Origin: Desulfomicrobium sp. UBA5193
GTDB lineage: Bacteria > Desulfobacterota > Desulfovibrionia > Desulfovibrionales > Desulfomicrobiaceae
NCBI GenBank assembly: GCA_002412965.1
Contig: DHWB01000003.1
Location: 300,504 to 364,503 of the forward strand
DNA: 64,000 nucleotides
Direction of reading: 5' to 3'
Shown here: positions 33,964 through 42,581 of the stretch, in pieces
Layout: each line of letters begins with the position of its first letter
Position numbering within the stretch: position 1 is the first letter of the stretch
Notes under the pieces: model-generated
The model's database searches: none
What the model was told of the DNA's origin: nothing
What the model saw: only the letters and a program-made list of their open reading frames with translations
Translations under genes and position numbers: made by a program

Positions 33964-35496
33964 ATGGACGATACACCTGGGCGAATGATCCAAGACAGCA
34001 GAGAGGATACGTCGAACGATCACGGAGTAACTCCTCGACATCGCGGGCAGTTCCTGATTCGAACGTGGGGCTTTGCCTGGGCTGGAACGGCCCGACTCAT
34101 CTTCGCCGCCTTCCTGTGCTGCGCCATCTTAACGTTCACCGCAGTTGCTGCCCAACAGTTAGACGGTACCGAGGATACGCCGCTGCCGGTGAAAACATCT
34201 GACGGCAAACTCGAGCAACCAGGTAAAGTCGAAGTCAAGCCCGTCGCCAGGGATGACCAGATCAGGCAACGAATCGCGGATATCCTTGAAACGACAACAT
34301 GGTTCGGTGATCCCACGGTCACTGTCCAGAAAGGAATCGTTTTCCTGAAAGGAACGACGGAAAACGATGGATCCAAGCAATGGGCTGGTGATTTGGCGAA
34401 AAATACGCAGGGCGTGGTTGCCGTCATCAATCAAATCGAAGTGGCCCCGACCACGGTTTGGAATTTCGATCCAACCTTTCAAGTATTTAATGAACTTACA
34501 CGTGGATTCCTTCGATTGCTGCCCCTGATCGTGGTGGCGCTGGTCGTAATCGCTCTTTCATGGATCTTCGCCAGGTTAACGGTGAAAGTCCTGCGTCGCG
34601 GGCTTCTGGGTCGATCCCTCAGCCACCTTTTGCGCGAAGTAATGGCCCGGGCCGGCGGAATGCTTGTCATGTTTGTCGGCCTCTACCTGGTGCTCCGTAT
34701 CGCCGGACTCACGCAACTCGCGCTTACGTTGGTAGGCGGCACGGGCCTCATTGGGTTGGTGCTGGGCATTGCATTCCGCGACATCACAGAGAATTTTCTC
34801 GCCAGTCTCTTTTTAAGCTTGCAGCAACCGTTTCGTGAGGGCGATCTGGTAGAAGTAGCAAACGTCACGGGTTACGTTCAGCGGCTGACCTCTCGCACGA
34901 CTGTGCTGATGACACTCGACGGCAATCAAGTGCAAATCCCCAATTCGACCGTCTTCAAAAGTACGATCCGCAACTTCACAAGCAACCCCAATCGCCGCGA
35001 TGATTTCATGGTGGGTATCGGCTACGACGATTCCATCTCTTTTGCCCAGGAAGTCGCCTTGAACGTGCTCGCCGAACATCCGGCCGTTTTGCATGAGCCC
35101 GAACCCTCGGTACTCGTGGAAAACCTTGGACCTTCTACAGTAAACCTACGTGTTTATTTCTGGCTCGATGGCGGTCAACACAGCTGGTCGAAAGTGAAAT
35201 CGTCCGTCATTCGGCACATCAAACGGGCCTTCCAGGATTCGGGAATCTCGCTGCCGGACGAGGCTCGCGAAGTCACCTTCCCCAACGGGGTGCCTGTACG
35301 CATGATAGAAGGCGAAGGGGCTGCGGAAGCAGCCCAGCCAGCCCCGGCAAAGCAGACCGCCGAGGCCGAAATAGTCGCGACCAAGGCGGAAGTCGGCCTG
35401 CAAAGCGAAGCCGGGGAAATAAAAGAACAGGCGCGCAGTTCTTGGACCCCTGGGGAGAATCTCTTAACGTCATCGTCGTCTGCGGATACCAGTTGA
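33964..35496 (+). CDS. BON-domain mechanosensitive channel (MscS family)
   Basis: The 510-residue protein has an N-terminal helix (about 40-62) and a periplasmic BON-like domain (~75-160, DDQIRQRIADILET...VTVQKGIVFLKGT...VVAVINQIEV). Membrane helices and an MscS core follow: GLVLGIAFRDITENFLASLFL, FREGDLVEVANVTGYVQ and QIPNSTVF. The C-terminal tail is Ala/Glu/Lys-rich. MscS channels open under membrane tension to release solutes. The BON domain probably binds the outer membrane or peptidoglycan side. It follows the glycolipid operon with its own start 75 bases later. Confidence 0.88.
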   Translation: MDDTPGRMIQDSREDTSNDHGVTPRHRGQFLIRTWGFAWAGTARLIFAAFLCCAILTFTAVAAQQLDGTEDTPLPVKTSDGKLEQPGKVEVKPVARDDQIRQRIADILETTTWFGDPTVTVQKGIVFLKGTTENDGSKQWAGDLAKNTQGVVAVINQIEVAPTTVWNFDPTFQVFNELTRGFLRLLPLIVVALVVIALSWIFARLTVKVLRRGLLGRSLSHLLREVMARAGGMLVMFVGLYLVLRIAGLTQLALTLVGGTGLIGLVLGIAFRDITENFLASLFLSLQQPFREGDLVEVANVTGYVQRLTSRTTVLMTLDGNQVQIPNSTVFKSTIRNFTSNPNRRDDFMVGIGYDDSISFAQEVALNVLAEHPAVLHEPEPSVLVENLGPSTVNLRVYFWLDGGQHSWSKVKSSVIRHIKRAFQDSGISLPDEAREVTFPNGVPVRMIEGEGAAEAAQPAPAKQTAEAEIVATKAEVGLQSEAGEIKEQARSSWTPGENLLTSSSSADTS

Positions 35497-35548
35497 GGCT
35501 GGGAGTCGATCAAAGAGTTGCAGACGCGTAAAACCCACAAGAACCCAC

Positions 35549-35583
35549 AAAAAGAAAAAGGGCTTAAGTCTTTTTAAACCCTT
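35549..35583 (-). terminator. Terminator of the hybrid histidine kinase gene
   Basis: On the minus strand, AAGGGTTTAAA pairs imperfectly with TTAAGCCCTT and is followed by TTTTTCTTTTTG, 20 bases after the kinase stop. It may also stop transcription arriving from the MscS gene. Confidence 0.7.
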
Positions 35584-35602
35584 GATGAAGGACCGTCGGT
35601 TC

Positions 35603-37651
35603 TCATGTCCGCGCCTTCTCCTTTTTCGAAGGCGTGCCGCACCTCCTCTCCAGGGCCACCACCAAATCATCCATTCGCACCGGCTTTCCAACATAATCGT
35701 TCATTCCGCATTTCAGGAACGTCTCCCTATCTCCGCTCATGGCATAGGCGGTCATGGCAATGATCGGTATGTCTTTTTTGGGGCCAAGATTCGCTGAGGA
35801 ACGAATAGTCTTCGTCGCCTCTACGCCGTCCATAAGGGGCATCTGCACATCCATAAGAATACAGTCAAAGTCGTGAATCTTGAGCATGTCAATGGCCTGC
35901 TTGCCATTCTCTGCCAGCATCACTTCATACCCTGCCTTCTCCAGCAGTTTGATCATTGCGAATTGGTTGGATGGATCGTCTTCAGCCAGAAGAATGCGCA
36001 ATTTTTGTTTTACCTTAATCTGTACGGCTTCTTGATGCTTTGATATGCTCTCTTCAAAAGGCAGTTTAAAATGTAAAACTACGTTTATTGACGTCCCTTC
36101 ACCAACAACGCTTTCGATATCAATGCTGCCACCCATCAAGTGAACGAGTTTTTTGACTATAGATAGGCCAAGTCCAGCTCCTTGGTAATTACGAGTATAG
36201 GATTTTTCTATCTGGACAAACGGTTTGAATAGCATGTTAAGATGATCTTCGTGTATACCAATTCCTGTATCTGAGACAGTAAACAGGATTCTGTAAACAT
36301 CATCTTTTTCGGATTTCAGTGGAATCATTTCAACAGTGACAGAACCTTCTTCTGTAAATTTTAGTCCATTCCCAACTAAATTGAATAAAATCTGAAGAAC
36401 TCTCCCTTCATCACCAATAACTTGGGGATGAATTGTTGGATCAATAATGCATTTTAAAGTGACAGCTTTGTTCAAGGATTCAACGGCGAAAAGTCCTAAA
36501 ATCGAATTACGTAAATTCTCAAATTGGAATTTTGATTCATGGATTTCCATCATGCCCGCTTCAATTCGAGACAAGTCCAGAATGTCTGAAAGCAAACGGG
36601 TAAGGCGGTTGCACGAGTTCAACGCCAACTCAATATACTTATTTTGATCAGCGCCGACAGATGTGCCATCCAGAAGCTGGATCATACCCATGATACCGTT
36701 GAGCGGGGTGCGAATTTCATGGCTCATATTGGCAAGAAATTCTGATTTTGCCATGTTCGCTATCTCAGCTTGTTTTTTTGCCCGAACAAGAGAACATAAA
36801 TTTATCTTGTGTTGGGTTATGTCTCTGATATTGCATTGTACTAAAGATGCTCTATCAACGAGATATATATCTGTATCAATATTGAGATTAAAATTTGTTT
36901 TTATGCGGACATCATCATAATTTATAATACCTGTCTCTCTCAATTTTTGCATTATGATTTGAAAATCACTTTTTTCGAGACAAATGCCAATATCCTGAAG
37001 ATGCTTTCCAAGGATTTCGTTTACGTTATAGCCGAACATCTTTTCGAATGCCGGATTAGCATGCGTTATCGTCCCTTCACGTTTTTCCAGGAGCACGATC
37101 CCATCATTGGCTGTCTCAAAAAGACGTCGATAACGCTCTTCAGAATCCGCTAGCAAATCCTCCAGTCGCTTACGTTCAGTGATGTCCTCAATAGCCAGCA
37201 GGATGATCCGATCTTTGCCTGACGCGCGCTGAATCTGCCGGGCGTTCAAAAGCATGACCCGTCTGCCGATGGAATCAAAAACGTGTTCAACTTCATAGTT
37301 GTCGAAATTTGTTTCCCGGGGAATTATTGTTTCAAGCAGTTCCCGCAGTTTCGGGATATCCCACTGTTTGTTGCCAAGGTCATAGAGAACACTCCCTATC
37401 GTCTCATCATGATTTACACTGAACATGTTGTAAAAATTGCGACTTGCCGAGATAACTTTCATGTCCTTATCCAGAACCAGAAGGGGTTCTCGTATGGTTT
37501 CCAGAATACTTTCGGCGTAGATCAGCGCCTCCTCAGTTAAAAGTCCATCGGATTTGGACTCGGTCATAGATTTTTTCAAGGTGGCAAATTGTGTATGCAA
37601 TTCTGTAAGTTCTTGAACAAGTTGCTCTTTTGATTTTTCCTTATCTTCCAT
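35603..37651 (-). CDS. Hybrid sensor histidine kinase (PAS-PAS-HisKA-HATPase-REC)
   Basis: The 682-residue protein has no membrane helices. An N-terminal coiled coil is followed by two PAS domains (~40-160 and ~165-285) and the kinase core with phospho-acceptor His311 in SHEIRTPLNG. An ATPase domain (VGNGLKFTEEG, DTGIGI, GAGLGLSIVKKL) and a C-terminal receiver with LMDVQMPLMDG come after. It therefore senses a cytoplasmic signal and relays phosphate internally; a phosphotransfer partner is not in the window. GAGG precedes the ATG. Base composition is AT-richer than the neighbours, suggesting a separate origin. Confidence 0.93.
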   Translation of the reverse strand: MEDKEKSKEQLVQELTELHTQFATLKKSMTESKSDGLLTEEALIYAESILETIREPLLVLDKDMKVISASRNFYNMFSVNHDETIGSVLYDLGNKQWDIPKLRELLETIIPRETNFDNYEVEHVFDSIGRRVMLLNARQIQRASGKDRIILLAIEDITERKRLEDLLADSEERYRRLFETANDGIVLLEKREGTITHANPAFEKMFGYNVNEILGKHLQDIGICLEKSDFQIIMQKLRETGIINYDDVRIKTNFNLNIDTDIYLVDRASLVQCNIRDITQHKINLCSLVRAKKQAEIANMAKSEFLANMSHEIRTPLNGIMGMIQLLDGTSVGADQNKYIELALNSCNRLTRLLSDILDLSRIEAGMMEIHESKFQFENLRNSILGLFAVESLNKAVTLKCIIDPTIHPQVIGDEGRVLQILFNLVGNGLKFTEEGSVTVEMIPLKSEKDDVYRILFTVSDTGIGIHEDHLNMLFKPFVQIEKSYTRNYQGAGLGLSIVKKLVHLMGGSIDIESVVGEGTSINVVLHFKLPFEESISKHQEAVQIKVKQKLRILLAEDDPSNQFAMIKLLEKAGYEVMLAENGKQAIDMLKIHDFDCILMDVQMPLMDGVEATKTIRSSANLGPKKDIPIIAMTAYAMSGDRETFLKCGMNDYVGKPVRMDDLVVALERRCGTPSKKEKART

Positions 37652-37899
37652 AGTGTTATCCTCTTAAAATTTGACCCTGAATCGTGAATAATTTCGCGAG
37701 AGGAGAGAACAGTTCAGAGACCACCTTGAAGCATGGGTCGGGCAGGAGGCATGAAGAATTATCTTGCGTGCAGGGCGAGTGATCCTGGCGTAAATGCTCA
37801 TCATGCTCGGCATGACTGTAAAGAAAGGTCAACAAGATCAGACCTTGGCCCCATTTTCCTGACGTTTGGAGACGCTGCGTACACAGTCTCACACTGCTT
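37652..37899. other. Spacer between phosphoketolase and histidine kinase
   Basis: This 248-base gap should contain the promoter of the kinase gene. I saw no gene or clear promoter motif in it. Confidence 0.35.
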
Positions 37900-40299
37900 T
37901 TACACAAAGACTCGCGTCTTCCCGCCCGCCGGTTTTTCCTTTTCGCTTCGGCCCCAACGCCAGTTCCGAATCTCCGGCAGATCTTCGCCGTGCCGCTCGA
38001 TGTACTGCCGGTGCTCGATCAGTTTGTCGCGGATGGCCTGCTTGGCATACGCGGCTGTCGCGCCGAGCTGCGGCACGCGGTCGATGACGTCGGCCATGAG
38101 GTGAAATCGATCGAGGTCATTCACGACCACCATGTCGAACGGCGTCGTGGTCGACCCCTCCTCCTTGAAGCCGCGCACGTGCAGGTTCCCGTGGTTGGTG
38201 CGGCGATAGGTCAGCCGGTGGATCAGCCACGGATAGCCGTGATAGGCAAAGATGACTGGCTTGTCGGTGGTGAACAGCGTGTCGAAATCGCTGTCGCTCA
38301 AGCCGTGAGGATGCTCGCGGTGATGCTGGAGTTTCATGAGATTGACCACGTTCACTACCCGGATTTTCAAGGCCGGGAAATGTTCTCGCAGGAGCTGCAC
38401 GGCCGCCAGGGTCTCGAGGGTGGGCACGTCGCCGCAGCAGGCCATGACGACATCCGGCTCGCAACCCTGGTCGTTGCTGGCCCAAGGCCAGATGCCGATG
38501 CCCGCGGCGCAGTGCTTGATGGCGGCGTCCATGTCCAGCCACTGCGGTCCGGGCTGCTTTCCGGCCACGATCACGTTCACGCAGTTGCGGCTGCGCAGGC
38601 ATTGATCCGTCACGCAGAGCAGGGTGTTCGCGTCGGGCGGGAGATAGACGCGGATGACCTCGGACTTCTTGTTGGCCGCGACATCGATGAAGCCGGGGTC
38701 CTGATGGCTGAAGCCGTTGTGATCCTGCCGCCAGACATGCGACGAGAGCAGGTAGTTGAGGGAGGCGATGGGGCGGCGCCAGGGGATTCCGCGCGTGACG
38801 TCCAGCCACTTGGCGTGCTGGTTGAACATCGAGTCCACGATATGGATGAACGCTTCATAGCAGGAAAAAAAGCCGTGGCGGCCGGTCAAAAGATACCCTT
38901 CGAGCCAGCCCTCGCACTGGTGCTCGCTCAGCATCTCCATGACCCGGCCATCGGGTGCGACGTGCTCGTCGCCGGGGACGATGGCCGCCGTCGAGCAGCG
39001 GTTCGTGACCTCGAACACCGCGCCCCAGCGGTTCGAACTCGTCTCGTCCGGGCTGAAGACGCGGAAGGTGGAGGGGTTGTGCGTAATCACGTCGCGGATG
39101 AACTCGCCCTGCACGCGGGTGGCCTCGGCGTCCACCGCGCCGGGTTTCGGCACCTTGACCGCGTAGTCGCCGAAATCCGGCAGGCGCAGGTCGCGCAGGA
39201 ACAGGCCGCCGTTGGCGTGGGGGTTGGCGCTCATCCGGCGTTCCCCTGTCGGCGCGAGCCCGGCCAGCTCGGGGCGGAGGCGGCCAGCCTTGTCGAACAG
39301 CTCCTGCGGCCGGTAGCTCTTCATCCACGTCTCCAAGAGCTTCACATGGCCCGGATGGCCCATGTCGCCCATAGGCACCTGATGCGCGCGCCACGTGCCT
39401 TCCGTGGGTTTTCCGTCCACTTCCCGCGGGCAGGTCCAGCCCTTGGGCGTGCGCAGGATTATCATCGGCCAGCGCGGGCGTTCCGTAAAACCGTGCCCGC
39501 GGGCGTCCTGCTGGATGCGCCGGATCTCGCCCACCACCCGGTCGAGGGTGGCGGCCATGAGGGCGTGCATCTCCATGGGGTCGTCGCCCTCGACGAAATG
39601 TGGAGTATAGCCGTAGCCGTGGAAGAGCGCCGCCAGTTCGTCATGGGGAATGCGCGCGAGCACGGTGGGACCGGCGATCTTGTAGCCGTTCAGGTGCAGG
39701 ATCGGCAGCACGGCGCCGTCATGGACAGGATTCAGAAACTTGTTCGAGTGCCAGCTCGTGGCCATGGGGCCAGTCTCCGCTTCGCCATCGCCGACGACGC
39801 AGGCGACGAGAAGGTCCGGGTTGTCGAAGGCCGCCCCGAACGCATGCGACAGCGCGTAGCCAAGCTCTCCGCCCTCGTTGATCGAGCCTGGCGTCTCCGG
39901 CGCGACGTGGCTCGGGACGCCGCCGGGGAAGGAGAACTGCTTGAAGAGCCGCGTCAGGCCGTCTTCGTCCTGCGAAATGTGGGGATAGACCTCGCTGTAG
40001 GTCCCCTCGAGATACGCGTTCGCAACAAGCCCGGGCCCGCCATGGCCCGGTCCGGTGATGTTGATGACGTTCAGATCGTACGCCTTGATGACGCGATTCA
40101 GGTGTACATAGATGAAGTTCAGCCCCGGCACCGTGCCCCAATGACCGAGCAGGCGCGGCTTGATGTGCTTCAGCGCAAGCGGTTTTTTGAGCAGCGGGTT
40201 GTCGTAGAGATAAATCTGGCCGACCGACAGGTAGTTGGCGGCGCGCCAGTAGGCGTCCATCGTTGCAAAGAGTTCCGGGGAAAGAGCCTTTGTCTGCAT
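37900..40299 (-). CDS. xfp: Phosphoketolase (xylulose-5-P/fructose-6-P)
   Basis: The 799-residue protein aligns full-length with thiamine-diphosphate phosphoketolases: GHWGTVPGLNFIYVHLNRVI, ITGPGHGGPGLVANAYLEG, QFSFPGGVPSHVAPETPGSINEGGELGY, GDGEAETGP, the WRQDHNGFSHQDPG motif and KQPGPQW. It splits xylulose-5-phosphate or fructose-6-phosphate into acetyl-phosphate plus a smaller sugar phosphate, giving ATP via acetate kinase. It reads through no partner kinase here. A-rich AAAGGA precedes the ATG. The long open frame on the opposite strand (37990-40476) is a codon-bias shadow. Confidence 0.97.
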   Translation of the reverse strand: MQTKALSPELFATMDAYWRAANYLSVGQIYLYDNPLLKKPLALKHIKPRLLGHWGTVPGLNFIYVHLNRVIKAYDLNVINITGPGHGGPGLVANAYLEGTYSEVYPHISQDEDGLTRLFKQFSFPGGVPSHVAPETPGSINEGGELGYALSHAFGAAFDNPDLLVACVVGDGEAETGPMATSWHSNKFLNPVHDGAVLPILHLNGYKIAGPTVLARIPHDELAALFHGYGYTPHFVEGDDPMEMHALMAATLDRVVGEIRRIQQDARGHGFTERPRWPMIILRTPKGWTCPREVDGKPTEGTWRAHQVPMGDMGHPGHVKLLETWMKSYRPQELFDKAGRLRPELAGLAPTGERRMSANPHANGGLFLRDLRLPDFGDYAVKVPKPGAVDAEATRVQGEFIRDVITHNPSTFRVFSPDETSSNRWGAVFEVTNRCSTAAIVPGDEHVAPDGRVMEMLSEHQCEGWLEGYLLTGRHGFFSCYEAFIHIVDSMFNQHAKWLDVTRGIPWRRPIASLNYLLSSHVWRQDHNGFSHQDPGFIDVAANKKSEVIRVYLPPDANTLLCVTDQCLRSRNCVNVIVAGKQPGPQWLDMDAAIKHCAAGIGIWPWASNDQGCEPDVVMACCGDVPTLETLAAVQLLREHFPALKIRVVNVVNLMKLQHHREHPHGLSDSDFDTLFTTDKPVIFAYHGYPWLIHRLTYRRTNHGNLHVRGFKEEGSTTTPFDMVVVNDLDRFHLMADVIDRVPQLGATAAYAKQAIRDKLIEHRQYIERHGEDLPEIRNWRWGRSEKEKPAGGKTRVFV

Positions 40300-40314
40300 G
40301 GTTTGATTTTTCCT

Positions 40315-40579
40315 TTATTCGGGCGAGGAAGGTGCTGTTTCGTCGTCAACCTTCCAGGACTTGAAGATGCCGTCGAGCTCCAGCCGAAAATCATAGTGCA
40401 AGCGCTTGGCGTCGTGGCGCTGGATGACGAAGCGCAGATCGGAGGAAGAGGGCGGCCGGTTCGCCCGTCCTGGTAAAATCCCGCTTGCCGCGATACGTGC
40501 CCAGGCTTGATTTCGCGCGTACAGCCTTTTGTCTGCTCGCGTCATGGAAAGCTGGTCGCCCCGAAAGTCGAGGCGTCAC
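40315..40579 (-). pseudogene. LigD 3'-phosphoesterase domain fragment
   Basis: In one minus-strand frame TYRGKRDFTRTGEPA appears, and in another LRFVIQRHDAKRLHYDFRLELDGIFKSWKV. Together they are the start of the phosphoesterase module of bacterial NHEJ ligase LigD, interrupted by a frameshift and cut short at ~65 residues. No Ku or ligase domain is present. It lies immediately upstream of the phosphoketolase start. Confidence 0.75.
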
Positions 40580-40685
40580 CGGTCAATCCAGCGCAGGAGA
40601 ACATTCATGGCAAATCAATACATTTCACAGACCGGGAGAAAGAGGGATGAGGTGTGTTCCCGATTGTTTATTTAATGGGCCAAGG

Positions 40686-40889
40686 CTACTCTTTGTATTT
40701 GTCCAAAAAACGTTTGTAGTGTTCTTCCGCTTCATCCTTCGAATAGCCATATTTCTTTTGCAACAGGCCAGCCAGCTTTTCCTGTTTTCCTTCGATCTCT
40801 GCAATCTCGTCATCCGTCAGTTTTCCCCACTGCTCTTTAATTCCGCCTTTGATCTCCTTCCATTTTCCTTTCCAAATATTTTCGTCCAT
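40686..40889 (-). CDS. CsbD-family stress protein
   Basis: The 67-residue protein MDENIWKGKWKEIKG...WGKLTDDEIAEIEGKQEKLAGLLQKKYGYSKDEAEEHYKRF matches the CsbD/YjbJ family, small helical proteins abundant under general stress. AAAGGAGAG precedes the ATG at a normal distance. Function at the molecular level is unknown. It fits the stress theme of the region. Confidence 0.93.
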   Translation of the reverse strand: MDENIWKGKWKEIKGGIKEQWGKLTDDEIAEIEGKQEKLAGLLQKKYGYSKDEAEEHYKRFLDKYKE

Positions 40890-40971
40890 ATGGTCTCTCC
40901 TTTCAACCAGTTCTCACTGGAGGTTACACGGTCATATTCACCTCATCCCAAATTCGAATCAAAAAACAAGA

Positions 40972-41076
40972 TTAGGTACATCCTCGCAAAACATAGAGGA
41001 TGAGCAAGATTGGGAGTGGAATTCCCAGTACCCAAAGCAGAATCCATCCGATTTTTCCTTCTTCATTTTTACGCAT
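40972..41076 (-). CDS. 34-residue single-helix membrane peptide
   Basis: The frame MRKNEEGKIGWILLWVLGIPLPILLILYVLRGCT encodes a charged head, one hydrophobic helix with a central Pro pair and an RGCT tail. I recall similar tiny proteins in many proteobacteria, without known function. The start at 41076 is chosen from this similarity; a longer frame to 41190 exists. It is 82 bases upstream of csbD on the same strand. Confidence 0.55.
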   Translation of the reverse strand: MRKNEEGKIGWILLWVLGIPLPILLILYVLRGCT

Positions 41077-41534
41077 GACTTCATACCATCCTTGAGAGTT
41101 GCTCTCTTCGCTGCAATCGGAGCTCTGCATTATTGTGTTGAAACAGAACACTTGAGCGACCAATAACATTCGCGGGCCCATCCTCCCCAACTTATCGCAA
41201 CATCCGTGCCGGAAGAAGGTTGCAGGTGTTTATAATCACAACATATTTAATATTAAAGACTAAACGAAAAAGGGAGGGTGACGCGAGCAGAGGGATTCCT
41301 CAATGCGACTCGCCAAATCCAACATATGCGCCATATATGACGAGGCACGTTGTAAACCTCCCCAAGTGAGTGCCGTCCAAAGGGAGAGAATCCTGGCGAC
41401 GAGGGGGCCACTCAGGTCTGGGTGCAGGCTCCGTGTTTTCAGGGCAGAGTGTCTGCTCGCTTTTGGCCCTGCATGATTTTGATATCATTAAAGATCTAGA
41501 CCATGCTTTTGAATCCTGCTACTTGCTTCCACCC
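41077..41534. other. Intergenic region between the stress block and the secreted nuclease-like gene
   Basis: These ~460 bases lie between divergent genes and must contain their promoters. No distinct motif, gene or repeat was recognised. Confidence 0.35.
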
Positions 41535-41906
41535 ATGCGCATCGCCATAATCTCCTTACTCCTACTCCTGTCCTGGGTTTCTCCTGTTCAGGCCGAGCAC
41601 AAGCGTCTTGAAAAGGAATATCAGCAGGACTGGTGCGCGGGCGCGAGCGGTCGTGCGGAAGTCCGGCTTCCTGATGGAACCCGTGCGGATTGCATTACCC
41701 GCACCCATGCCATTGAATTCGACTTCGGACAGAAGTGGGCCGAGTCCATAGGTCAGGCTTTGTATTATTCCATGCAGACAGGGAAGAGGGCAGGGATCGT
41801 GCTGATCCTGGAGCGGATTGAAGACAGGAAGTATTGGATCCGCCTGAACTCAATCGTTGAGTTTCAGAAGTTGCCTATTGATTCTTGGAAGATTGAGAAT
41901 TTCTAA
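41535..41906 (+). CDS. Secreted protein with PD-(D/E)XK nuclease-like pattern
   Basis: The 123-residue product has a clear signal peptide (MRIAIISLLLLLSWVSPVQA). Its mature part contains LPDGTRADCITRTHAIEFDFGQKWAESIGQALYYSMQTGKRAGIVLIL. The spacing of Asp, Glu-Phe-Asp and Gln-Lys, followed by an IGQALYY helix, resembles the PD-(D/E)XK nuclease core, an unusual fold for a small periplasmic protein. Two cysteines may form a disulfide. The start at 41535 is set by the signal peptide. Function is unproven. Confidence 0.6.
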   Translation: MRIAIISLLLLLSWVSPVQAEHKRLEKEYQQDWCAGASGRAEVRLPDGTRADCITRTHAIEFDFGQKWAESIGQALYYSMQTGKRAGIVLILERIEDRKYWIRLNSIVEFQKLPIDSWKIENF

Positions 41907-42581
41907 TAACGACGCTTTTTTGCTGTAATAATTTCATTCCTGTGCAGGCTTTTCTTCTCCATTTCGACAACACACTTGCTTCTTGATTCTGTTTATGTCT
42001 GAATATCTCCCACTTCAAAAAAATCGTCATCCCCTTGAAGAAGGGGATCATGACTTTTTGTGTTTCCATTTTCTCTGCAGGTCCAATACAATGCAAGCGT
42101 ACCGCTTTTTTGCCGGTACTGCTGCGCCATCTCCTTTGAGTGTTCTTTTCTGAAGTCCGTGCCGCGACCTTGCTCGCTACGCGTCAAGAAAGCTCACTGC
42201 GCCCCGCCGATTTTTTCAGCCGCAACACCTTCAAGCTCAATGGGTATGCAGATTGCTTCCTACGAACTCTGCCATTCTCTATTTTGAGAAAAAGGTCGAC
42301 ATTTCGACTCAAAAACTAAATATCGTCCTCTTTTTTTCATTCATTTCGCTTTTTTTCCAATCTAAAATAAGTTCCCCTTTCTTTTTAGTTGATTACGATG
42401 TAATAAACGAATCAATTCTCCTGGCGCGTTTTTTGAAGTATTTCATATATTTCATCTTGAGCAAGGCCTTCCGGCTTGCGGAAGAGACGCGACTCGAAGC
42501 TCGGTGTGCCGAAGAAAGGTTTTCTTTGGGGCGACCTGACCAATTCAAGGCCATTTTACAGGATGACCGTTTGGAATACTT
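41907..42581. other. AT-rich intergenic region
   Basis: About 675 bases separate the nuclease-like gene from the glycosyltransferase. They contain a terminator-like hairpin at 42029 and long T- and A-runs near 42320-42400. No gene is supported. Confidence 0.4.
42029..42060 (+). terminator. Terminator-like hairpin
   Basis: ATCCCCTT and AAGGGGAT pair perfectly around a GAAG loop, followed after six bases by TTTTT. It is ~120 bases beyond the nuclease-like gene. Confidence 0.5.

Noticed and set aside
37990..40476. 828-codon open frame antisense to the phosphoketolase gene
   Set aside because: It lies fully opposite a full-length xfp, has the composition expected of GC-rich codon bias on the complementary strand, and shows no domain.
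40391..40579. Independent 62-codon gene upstream of phosphoketolase
   Set aside because: It contains the frameshifted first part of the LigD remnant and is included there.
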